Origin: Saxidomus purpurata
Taxonomy: Eukaryota > Mollusca > Bivalvia > Venerida > Veneridae
NCBI GenBank assembly: GCA_022818135.1
Contig: JAFMSR010000015.1
Span: forward strand, 35,004,340-35,068,339
Length of the DNA: 64,000 nt
Direction of reading: 5' to 3'
Part shown: in pieces, positions 39,101-51,400 of the stretch
How positions within the stretch are numbered: position 1 is the first letter of the stretch
Layout of the letters: every line of letters starts with the position of its first letter
Made by a program: the position numbers and the translations under genes
The notes under the pieces: generated by a model
What the model was told of the DNA's origin: nothing
Databases searched by the model: none
What the model saw: the letters and a program-made list of their open reading frames with translations, nothing else

Positions 39101-39185
39101 ATTGTCATGATCCAAGTCGGACCGGAACATGCAACCTCCGGGATTAGCAACAGGCACTTTAACCTCTACACCACCACTCCATCAC
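39101..39185 (-). repeat. tRNA-derived SINE-like relic
   Basis: The minus strand reads GTGGTGTAGAGGTTAAAG, a good box A match, then AGGTTGCATGTTCCGGTCC as a degenerate box B. No intact cloverleaf is visible. Confidence 0.4.
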
Positions 39186-39274
39186 ATTTGACGCATCACA
39201 GAGGCATAACTGGCACAAATATACACACATCAATTTAATTATTCAACAGTAGTTACATTTTTCTGATTATTTAC

Positions 39275-39482
39275 CTTCGTTTGCTTTCAATACTATACTT
39301 CCTTTTTCAATCTTGTATTTTAGCATCTCCTTGTGCGGCACCCCTGTATAATGAACGGTCACCACCTTGATGGCTCCGCTAACAGTTCGTCCGTAAGCAC
39401 TCGTGTTTTTCATTTTCAGGCAAATCTTCATGGCTTCACCAATGAACGTTTCTTCATAAGTAATCAATTCAAAAGTGACATC
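39275..39482 (-). CDS. Transglutaminase exon 12: first C-terminal barrel
   Basis: It opens with [11 protein letters not shown] and contains [12 protein letters not shown] and a VHYTG segment, typical of the first beta-barrel after the core. It ends in phase 1 at AACGAAG/GTAAAT, so at least one more exon must follow. No such exon is visible between here and the gap. Confidence 0.88.
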
Positions 39483-42400
39483 CTGAAAACAAACAACTGT
39501 CAGTTTGATACCGATGATTTTTCTTGTTAAGATCAAATACTAATATTAACATTTAGCCTGTGGCACAAACCAGAATGTCTAATATGTTGTAAAAATTAGA
39601 TTGTCTTGTCAGTGGTAAAAAAGCGATTGTCTATTATGAGCCTCAAGCCATATTGTCTATCCTGTGACAAAAAACAAATTGTTTAGCATGTAGCGCAAAC
39701 AAAATTGTATAGTCAAGGCACAAACTATATCGTCTAGTATGTGACACAAACCAGATTGTATGACATGTGGCATTAAGTATATTTTTTATCTTGCAACACA
39801 AACCAGATTGTCTAGTCAGTGGCATTAACCCAACTGTCCAGCCTTTGACTCAACCCAGATTGTCGAGCTTGTGACATAGACCAAATTGTCTAGCTGTGAC
39901 ACGAGCCAGATTGTCTAGTATGTAGCACAAATTAAATCGTCTAGCTTCTGGTACAATCCAAATTGTCTACTCTATACAAAAACCAGATTGTTAAGTATGT
40001 TGCAGAAGTTCGATTGTCTAGCCTGTGATACAAACCAACTGTTCTAGCATGTGACATTAAACAGATTGTCTAGTCGTTGACAGGAACGAGACAAATCTGT
40101 GGCATAAAAAATTTGTATTGTGGCACAGATCATTGAGAATAGTGTCGGCTTTAAATAGTTTGTAACTTTTTTGATATTTGCGGCTGTATAAACGGTTTCA
40201 ATGGTCAAAAATATTTTCAACGGCGAGCGTAATTCCTTGACTGGGTATACCCCTTCAAGGATCTGTATTACCATTACATACAGTCGCTTATATTAAAATA
40301 ACAAAACAGTTAACCCTATAAGATATGTTCATTTGTATAATGTTTAAAGATGAAAAAATTATATGTACCCCTTCTGCATCTTTATATATAGCCTTTTTGG
40401 TGGAGTTGAGATTGGCACGTCCGACTGCGAGTCTCTCTTCATCCGAACCTGTATCAGATATTATGTAGTAACCAATCATACACTATGATTATTTCGTTGA
40501 ACACAAAAGGTGATTCAAATTTGATCTGCCAATCATTTTAGTCACTAGATACAATATTTGACAAACACAACAGCACTTTCTCAACAACTGTTCAACAACT
40601 TGTTTCTTTTTTATACAAATATTCATTCATTCCGCTGCCTCAATTCACATAGCAGCGACGAAAAACTAAACAATCTGCAAGCGTGATAACATTAGGTTAG
40701 TTTATTTGACGGCGATGCGATAAGCAAGGAAGCTTTCTTTGTAATCGAACTGAAACAAACTCTTACAAATTATCAATTTCTTTACAAATATATTTACCTT
40801 TTAAAACGACTTTTTTTTTAAAATTATACTCGAGACAGATGCTTTTAAAATCTACATTATTTGCTTTGAAAAATTAAATTATGTTTCTTTTTGTCGTTGA
40901 CAAAAAGAGATAATACAAGTACATGACAATTATGTATGGCCGAAATGTCAATTTTTGACAAAGTGCTAAGAAAAAGTTTTTACGGACTTTCATTGTACTA
41001 TATTAAAAAAGAATGCACTATAAGGTTAACGATAACTTTGCCATTATCCCATTTTCAAGGCGTATAAATAATGAATGTATACTGAATGAATACTAAATGA
41101 TGAATGTTTTTCTTAAAGTTGTGGTCATTATAAACAATAATGGTGCTTAAATGGAATGTAAATTTAAGACGTTTGCCTGATTAGACAGTGGTCTGTTATT
41201 ATCTAAGACCATATACCAGTAATCATGTATACAAATGATGCCAAACCTTCATTATGCTTGTACTGGTTGGTAATGTCCTCTCTTTGTGGACAATAATTGA
41301 TTCTATAGTCCAGCCACGGTACCTGTCCGGAAGGAACCTTTGTGCTAATATATTTTCCAACCCTAAGTGAAAGTGAAAAAACAAAAATCAACAGGGAATG
41401 CCACGTACCAAAAACGCAGCCTCCCCAAAACGAACCCCACAGCACCTAGAAGTGCACACACACTTTATAAAATTGAACATAACAAAGCCATGTATAAAGT
41501 AATAGTTCATTATTTTCCAGATGATAATAAGTCTATTCTAACTAAACTTATCGATGTAGTCTAAAGTCGGTCACTGCCTAAATCAAATGGCGTGTAAAGA
41601 TTGAAAATTATTTCTGTGGAATCAAGTTGTGGTCTGTTTGGCGACATAGACAGGCAACAACAAAAACCATCACGTTGCCAATACCTAAACCCTTGCGCTC
41701 ATAACGTTAACAGACATGACATTAATTAGACACACAGTGTTAAGTCGTCTATTTCCGAAATTCTACTCCCGGACCGCATGATAGATCAAAAAAGTAATAT
41801 CCGTTCCAGTGGTTTTCGCCGTCAATACAAACGATAACAAAATTGAAAAGGATATTATTTCGATTTCAAAATGGCCAGATATTACAAAAGGCGAATACAT
41901 GCAAGGCATGTTTTTTTTTGTGCGGATATTTTAACGTCATATCGGCCTGCACGTCAAAATGTAGTTGTTGCGTGATAATACCTAATTTTCTACCCTTTAT
42001 ACATTGCACAGTTATATAGAAACAAAATAATAATTCAAGTTATAATTATGAATTAATTGTGGATGACTTAGAGTGATCATTAACAAATGTATTCTAATAA
42101 GAACAAATGGCTTCAAAATTAGCCCTTTGAAAAGAAAGACATGATGATATTTTAAACATAAGTTTCAGTTTTATTCGTTGTATTTAACAATCAGTTACCT
42201 GTTTCCATATATTTTTGCCAGTTGGAAGTCCCCATTTTCGTCTTGACACCATTGTGCCCTGTCAGCATTGACTTCCGCAAACACAAAATGTCCGTCATAT
42301 GGTAAATAAACGTCTCCATTCTTTATAGCCTTAAGAGACATCGGTCCCATGCAGTATATTCCTACAAAACAAATGGAATTTTACAAGAATGTGGTGTTTA

Positions 42401-45400
42401 AGTGTTCCGAAAACCCTCTTTTATTTTTCAAGAAAGATATGACCATATATATTATATTTTTTTCAAAACTGCTATAACCCATTTATTATTAAAGGGTTAA
42501 TAAAAAATTAAATTTAATATACAATAAACGAAAGATACCTCCGCTACTTTCCTGCGGGGTTGCGTCAATCGCTTGCCATCCGCCGTAGTCTCCCGGCAGA
42601 TCGGGGCGGGCCATCCAAACATCGTTCCACACATGGAAGTTCCTGAAAAAAGGTAGTTATTTATAAACAGATATACTGTATGATATATGTGGGCAATATA
42701 CTCCAGTTTCCTCTGTAATGCAGCCTTTGAGGTTGCTTTCTGGATAACGATTAAAAACTAAAAGACAACTTGAAAGGCGAAAATAAGAGATAAATAGGCT
42801 GGCAGTCAGATACATGTAGATGTAGTATAAACTTTCTATAATGTATGCGATATAATAACTGTAGACTAATGCTTGAGGTCATTATATAGTTTGCAGACCT
42901 GTGAAAAAATGATAATGATATCAACTTCTCACAGATATACAAGACAGTATTGGTAAGATATTTAATACATAAATGATGCTTTCAGTACTAGTTTGCATAT
43001 TGAGTGAATAAAATGAATTGAACTGAATGATGACCTCAACTATGATTATATAAAGATTTAAGGGAAAAATTTCTAGGGAAATTTTATGTTTTTCAGAAAA
43101 GTGTCGAAACAGTCACTACATTCTCTGTAATATTCCAGTAAGTTATGTACTCACCAGACAGAATCATCATCGAAATCTTCAAGTGGTTCTCCGTTCATGT
43201 CAAAGTGTGAATCTATTGTAATGGATCCATCAGTGTCATGTGCAGATGCAAAGTTTGTGATACTTCGTACAGGAATACCAAGAGTTCTGCACACTGAAAA
43301 TTAGGGCATTTACATATTTTCTCTGAGTGCTATAACTAAATATATTTTTGCTGCGATTACCAGAATAATAATTTCTATCACGAGCACGCGGTTCAGATCG
43401 AAATATCCGTCTTCGAGAGTAGCCGTTTAGGCAGGAACTAGATACTCCGCAAAACAGTTACCCGAAGTGACGGATATTTCAATCTGAACCACATGTCTCA
43501 TGATAGATACTTTTTCTTGCATACCGTCTTGCACTTAAAAATACATTTCTAAATTCAAACTTATCGAACTGATTCATTATTAATAGTTATTTTGTTTAAC
43601 CAAATATTTATTACATGAGTCGTCTCATTCTATCTACAAACAATAACCTGTCGTTACAACTGCGGAGAAAACCCAGCACTGGCCAAATTTCACTGTCTTT
43701 TTATCTTTATAGTACTTCTCCAAAATGGCACCACTTCCACTCCATGCTAGAGGGGAGATCCTCCCTCATAATCGCCAGACCAGTTGCCTTCAAGAACACC
43801 ACCATTGTCGCAGCCGTTAACCTTTAAAACAATGATGACAAAATCTTCTGTACTGTTTAAATGACAAACTGAAGTGTAACCTGCTAATAACGCAGATACC
43901 CATTTCAATTACGGACTACAGTATTTATTTACTCTTAGACATAGGCAGTCTCTAGTGATAAACAAAATTAATATTTAAGATACAAAATTAAAAGCTGTGT
44001 TACATGACACGCTATAATAAGAATCAAAGTAACCTTTTTTCTTTGACATATATATATATATCATGACCTCATTCATTTTAGAACAAACCCAGGTAATTGA
44101 TAATTGATGCAAAATTTTTTTTTTTTTATTTGACTAAGTGGTGGTCTTTTTAATTCAAGCTAGTGATCAGTTACCTAAATCCAAGACTATTTAATGAATC
44201 AAAATATTTTCTAACATTTTTTCTTTGATATTCTATTACATCATTATCGTTGTTAATTCCAATCAACGATTAAATAATCGCCGTTTAGGACTTGTGTGTT
44301 ATCCAAGGGTAAACCGATTAGTGATTTTGACATTTAAGTAATATATAAGGTTTCAGATGGTCGCCGTTAAAAATTCTGCTGACCATTAAACCGTTTATAC
44401 AATTGCAAATATCATATATTACAAAACAGAAGTAAATGATATTCAGAAGCTTATACTTCCCAAATAATATCTCCAAAAAAGAATATTGTCCAGTTACGAA
44501 ACTTACCGAGCGACGCACATTTTACTCTTTTAAGTATTTTCTACATTTATCACGGTGCTTAAGGATGTATTATCATGTGCAGTAGATGTCTAATAGTGTT
44601 ATGAAATTAAAGGGCCATGATAACCCTATATCGCTCACATAAGTACCATTGCATTTCACGCAAAGGTCAGAACAAGTCCAACACACCATACAAATGTGAT
44701 CTATGATCTATCAATGAAATAAGATATAAACAGTTTTTTTCAGGGTCAGGATACAATACTAATGTTTAGTATTAGAATTCATTTCATTGCATTACGTTTA
44801 AGACTTTCCCAATTATATCATAATTGAAAAACAAGTACACTCAGTATTTGCAGCATATAAACGAAACTTGAAAGTAAATGTATAAAATGACGAAACAGTT
44901 TTGCTATGTCTGTATGCAATTAATTATACCCGAGTATTTAGTGAATTACTCTTGATTTTTAATAGTGTGGGCTATTAAACTGCTCACACAGCACCTTATC
45001 CTACTTCAACATCTCTCGAAATCGCCTTCTATCAGTAGTTCAATTCCTCGATAAGTAATAGTTACTTTATGATTTAGAACAGTGAAACATTGGAATGAAT
45101 AATCATTTCCAACAAAATAGTTTTTCCAACATGAATATAGTCTTAATTAAACCTGTGACACCCATGACGTGGTCATTTTTCATCACCGGTGTGTGAATTC
45201 TCGGACGTACGGACGACGGACATCTAACGTGCGTAAAAGCTCACTATGACCACTTCGTGGGCAGTTGAGCTAAAAATAAATGACTAGTTGAACGCTTTAC
45301 CAAGCTCGAAATTGCTCTAGAGACTTGAACTGGATCCCCCCTGCAATGATCTGGAAGCTTGGATTTCTTGTCCAGTAAGTACATCACACAATCCAATGCC

Positions 45401-48400
45401 ACACTAGAAAACTAAAATCACATGTCAAATTAGTGAAAACATAAATATTTCGATTCAAAGTGGCAAACCGTGAACTATTATACTTGTATATTTCTAGGGT
45501 GCCTTATATCAAAGACGCGGTGACAGCTTACCTACATGTATATCATAGTGAAATCCTGAACTTTATACTAAAGAGCGAAAATGTGGTCAAACATTCTATA
45601 AAGAAAAAGAGAATGCAATTGTTCCAAGTGATGGGTAACTAAAGGGGTTATAACGTTAAATGTTACGTGTATGTATACAAAACTAACTATTACCTGGTCA
45701 TGATTCCAGGCGCATGGTGAGATTCTTTTGGCGCTTCCTCTGTAAATTTTTCCATCCTCGCACAGCACGTACTCGTCTAGAAGCTTTTCTTGTTCCATGT
45801 AAACCTGGTCATCTGAAAATATGTTATCATGTTTTACAAATGTTTTATCATTGCTATCTAGTTCACTTGTAGCTGAAAAGGTCCACTTAATGTCCTGTCT
45901 CATTACATCTAATTTGAACAAATTGTCTTCAGAACTATTGGAGTTAAGGAAGAAAAGAAATAAGAGATAAGATAATGAAACGAAGGAAGATACATGTAAA
46001 TCAAAAATAAGGCAAAGTAGAGTTATGGTTCTCGTACACTGCACTTTCTTTCATTGTGCTCTTTCGAAGTTTCAAGTCCCTTTAGCACTTTAATAAGGGC
46101 AAACTAATAAAAAAAGCTTTGATATATATTTTTTTCTGGGGGGGGGGTTTAGTCTTAGGGGCAGGGGTTGGAGAGGGGTCGGGGGAGAGGTTGAGGGAGT
46201 ACATCATGAACACTTTGTCATAAGCAATATAAGTGCAAAAAGGGGAATTACTTTGTCAAATGTGACCATGACCCAACATTTTGACTGATTACGGATCTTC
46301 GTTCTTCTAGCAAATGACATTGATTTTAGCAGTTCAACAACTTGAAAAAATTGTTGGCCCTATATAGGCGATTATTTATACGCCAATAGGACATCTGTTC
46401 ACTACAACATTGTAGCAAATTTAAAAGATAGAATGTATACTGAATGATGTTCATGTACTTATACGACAAAGCCTCTTTCTCAAGGACTCATTTCTCAATG
46501 AAAGTAAATGACTGGCTCAGTATAAAAATCTGATATAACAGTGGACGCTGTTTTATAAATGTTAACAGTTATCCCATGATAAAGCCATGGATTCTTTTTA
46601 TCCTCACCTTTACACCACGGGTTAAATAGCATATAAAGTGGGTCACTGTGCTCGTATTGGTATACTTGTTTCTTTGTGTTCCCCTTTTTCACAACATAAA
46701 CTTTCAGGGACCACTTTCCTACAAAGCATGTCGGTGGAGTCATAATCGTGACGTTTAACGAGTTCCCTTCCTTGGATTTTATGAACGCTCCCCACTTTTT
46801 TGGAATGTCCTCGTCGGAAAGGATAAATTCCACATGTGTTCCTTTGGACGGTAGTGGACGACTGCCTGTTTGAATATGTTATACATGTAACAGAATAGTC
46901 TTCTTATATAAAAAATGCAGCATATATCATGTGTATTGAAGCTTACCTCACATTATAAATATTTGACAAATATCAAAATGACTACACCTATTTAAATTGA
47001 CCTTTAGCATGCTTGGGGTAAATGATATACCTTTGCGACACGTGGAGATATATGCAAGGATCACGATCTGCAATGTCACCTGTTCAGTCAATAATATTTG
47101 AAGGTGCACCCTTTGAATAAATATGATATTGTCCAAATTGAAAGATGTGCAAATCCATTTAAACCTTAGCAGGATACGGTTCAAAATGTCTGGCTGATCT
47201 GTGCTTACATTGTACATTTTTGTATATCTGAAGGAAAACCTACTATCCTCAGTACACGTATTTTTATTCTCAACACCTAAATAAAAGAAAACGGAACTTC
47301 CGTCGAAATACGTTTGTGAAACCCGATTCACAAAATTTCTTCTGAACTATCATAATCTTCAATTATAGAAATAAATAATTTTGTTTTCCAAAGAAAAGGG
47401 CAGTAGATTGTAATATATCTATGGCGGCGTGTAAACTACCTTGACCTTTGTTTAATAAATCTTACCAAAGCTAAACGCTAAGCGGAGATCGTCTTCCTTA
47501 GCATTGTACTTTCTGTTAAAGTTGATTTTCATATCAAATGGTTGACCACGCCTCACAACCAGACGTTCCTCGTCGCCTTCGGTAATGTCAAACTCGTTGG
47601 TACGGTGAGATTTGGTGTTCTTGGCAACATCGAGATCGACACTGCGCACTTTCAGTACAGTCTCTACTTGCTCCGGAACTGAAATCGGTAACGTATGGGA
47701 AATCTTGTACTGAGATGAAAAATGTGTATTTGGTATACATTCCTTAAGGGGCAAAGTTGTCACCAAAGTACACTTGCGATGAAATTTACGTTCCACAGAT
47801 GTTAAAAACAAATAATGTCTTGCAACGGCCACGGTTTGGCATCTGTTGCAATAGTCAAACTAATAGTTGTAGTTAGACTGTGATAATAGTTTGGCGACGG
47901 CGACTATTGCAATGTTTCTGTAATAGTTTGGCGACAGCTGTAAGGGTATGGCGGTCGAAGGGATACTTTTTATAGTATGCAACTGTTGCATTTTGGTGAA
48001 TGTTACAATGGTTTGGCTACTGCTGTCATAGTTTGCTGAATGTTAGAATAGTTAGGCAACTGTTGTCATAGTTTGGCGACTGCTGCAATAGTTTGCTGAA
48101 TGTTACAAAAGTTTAGCGACTGTTGCCACAATTTGGGTAATGTTATAATTGTTTGACGGCTGTTGCCATAGATTGGTGAATTTAACAATACATCTTAGTT
48201 TTGCGACCGCTGCAGTAGTTTGCTGAATGCTACAATAGTGAGACGACTGCAAATGTTTTCTGAATGTTTATAATAGTAAGGCGACTACTGCAAAGTTACA
48301 ATACTAAGGCGACTGTAGCAATAGATTGCTGAATGTTAAAATAGTAAGGCGACTGCTGCAGTAGTTTGCTGAATGTTAAAATAGTAAAGCGACTGCTGCA

Positions 48401-51400
48401 ATAGTTTAATGACAGCTATACTACTACTAGCAAGCGGTTGTTATCATAGATTTGCGACTGTTAAAATAGTTTAGCAATTTATGCAATGGTTTTGCGAATG
48501 CTTTGCTTGATTCCTTGTGTGATATAGGTATGTATCTACTTAAATAAACTAGTTAGGAGAACTGTCTATTACATAAAAACAAGGGTATATAACTTATTTG
48601 CCCAAAGGAAATAAAGATAATCATTCTTTGAAAAACTGAAGACTTATTTATTTTCTTTATTTACTTCAAAAGGAGCTAGTGACTGGGATTGCAATTTCTC
48701 GAGTTTTGTTCCAATTTGAAGGATCTTACTGTTTTCACGGATCTTAACATTTTTATTTTGAGTCAATCAATGATCAAAGGGAGACAATCTGTACAGAAAA
48801 CCATAGGTATTAAAAAGTTCTAGTAGGGAAAAAAGTTAAACAGTAGAACATTTGAATGGACGAAACCAGACCCGGTTAAATACGTTTTCAAAAAATAGCC
48901 AGGTCATGTCTCTGAGCCTAATTCAAACTCTTGTCACAATATCGCGGAAATTAGACTAGAAATTTATCAAGTCGGGTGGTTTTATTCATTACCGGCTACT
49001 ATAAATGTTCATCCCCGCCCTTAAACAGCAAGATGGCAATGAAAACAGTAAAATACTGTCGTTATTTAATTATAAAAGTTTGTTACGCATTTAATTATCA
49101 TGCAATAGAACTATTTAAGTCCTAGGATCTCTTTTGATTTACTGATATTGTAAAATAAATATACTAATAAGATGATAATAGAACCATCTTCTTTGCATTC
49201 TAAAACAATGTTGACATACTCATTTAATTTGTATTCAATCTTCATGAAAAAGAGTTGCAAGAAATTGTTTCTTCTTCTTGCAATATCATTAGACAAAACA
49301 CTGCTCTATATTTAGAAAATGTACATCGATGTAAAAAGGAAGGTTAGACATGTTTTTATACAAATAAATAAATGTCATTTCCGCGGGAAGACATCTTTCA
49401 TGATAAAATAATAGTTACTTGTAACATTGGTCTTTGGACTTTAAATAGATGGCAGAAATCTAAATGATAAAGTGCACCCATAAATTTGTAAGTTACTCAA
49501 GTTACTTCTGAAGTTCACAAAAAAATCTAAGAAATATTCCCTCTTTTTTTGTACGTCCCCAACACTTGTGTAATTATTTTGTTTACAGTCGGAGAACCGG
49601 AATATAATATCATACATTAGACCAGGTTCTTTAGTACAGTTTTCGCTGATGCATTGGTTAACATAAACAGGTGTATTGTTCAAGGCCAATGATGTTTGCG
49701 TGCAGTAAATTATAAACAAACTGAATATTTAAAAGTTACATCCATGTCTATATTGTAAAATAACGTTCTTAATGCATTGCCCTTTGAATTCAGTGAAACA
49801 TTCAGTGTCAGTCCTTTTATTCGGCGATTGTATTGACAAGAGCTGCATGAGGAAAACTGGATTTCTGTTACCATTAATATTCAAAACATGTCCTTGCGAA
49901 ACAATCCAGTCGGGTATTTTAATGAAACAAGTTGTCTGCTTAAAACATCCTATTGGTTATGCCGCATGGCAAACATGCAAACAAACATTCAAACACCCTT
50001 TTCGCTTTAATGCAGATTAATATCTATTTGATTAGAAAAGTTGATGCTGAAAAAATAATTCGTTTATTTTGATGAAATGAAAATTTAAACTTAACGTAAC
50101 AGGACCATTAACCGCGTACAAATAACGGACATGTATAAAGGTCCATGATGTACATTGTAGACTAAAACATATTGTCACAGGTACTGTCTATACTGTTGAC
50201 CAACTTCCAATACTACCGTAACAAAAACAAATGGAAAACTGAATACTACAAAACCGTATTAGTATGAACAGAATTTCTGAACTGCACGGTGAATGACGGG
50301 TAAAGCTATATGTGATAGATATAGTTTAATAAGCGCTCAGAGGAGAGAAAGCTTTGTTGATGATTGCATGACTAAGTGAATAACAGAATCACACCGCTTT
50401 GTTGAGTGATGTCCTCAGGGGTAAACCCCAATACATTTTGTCAAAGTATTGAACTGTAGCTTTTGTAAACTTAGCGCTAGATTCAAAGGTAGAGCGCAGG
50501 ATTTCTAATCCAAAGGTCGGTTCGACAACTGCATAATCGGAAACAAACATTCATTGCTAAGGTCGTTTCAAAATATCCAGAAAGAATTGTACAGGATACG
50601 TAGTTGACATTGAAGCTGTAGTGTTTACCTTGTCTGCTGGCTGTTCTCGAAGCTAGAAGATTCTTTCTTCATTGTGTAAGTATGATTGTATGCGAGTGAT
50701 ATAGTAATGTTTAGGGGTTACTTTATGTATTTTTCTGTGGGTTATTTGTACTTTTATTGTGCAGTCATTTAGGGAAACTTGTCAATGCCGATTGGTTTAC
50801 GCGATCTTTGATACATCAAAATAGTTTAACAACGTTGGTAAATGGTTAAATTTTGAATAATGCCCGCTAGTAGTTTCATTTTTTGACACTGAAGCAGACG
50901 ATTTTACACTTTCCGTGTTGCCTTACAGGGATCTTACAGTTACTCGTTAACGATGAGGCGTCGTTTTTTTGAAGCAAATGATTGCGTCGATCGACGCACG
51001 ACGACGGATAACATCCTTTTCAGCGTTGTTAACATGTTATGGTCCAATAACCAACTCTTTGTCGTTTTGATGTGCAGTTATAAACCACTCAGGCCTCCAG
51101 CCTCCGTGGTTAATTACTACGCATCAAAACTCTAAATCATTGTTTATTACACAATGAACAGAGCTCGAACGGATATTATTTCATGATTTTAACATGACTT
51201 ACGAGTTTCTCTCTTATGTTTCATTATACAATAAACATCGCGGGAATCATATTGTGCCGCATGACATAAAAACGCGTAGAAAATAACGCTTTGCATTTAT
51301 TCACCTATTGTAATATCCGGTTACGTTAGAATCGAAATAACATCCATTTCAGCGTTGTTCCTCGTCTGATAAATAACTCTGTATACTTCTGATGCGCAGT

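Noticed and set aside
40886..40909. Short perfect hairpin TCTTTTTGTC with GTT loop in transglutaminase intron 10
   Set aside because: Ten pairs of mostly T and A can arise by chance; no copies or context support a function.
46948..47331. 127-codon open frame on the - strand
   Set aside because: It lies wholly within transglutaminase intron 2, between exons that join in phase, and matches nothing known to me.
49441..49719. 92-codon open frame on the - strand in transglutaminase intron 1
   Set aside because: Exon 1 and exon 2 join perfectly without it, and it shows no family motif.
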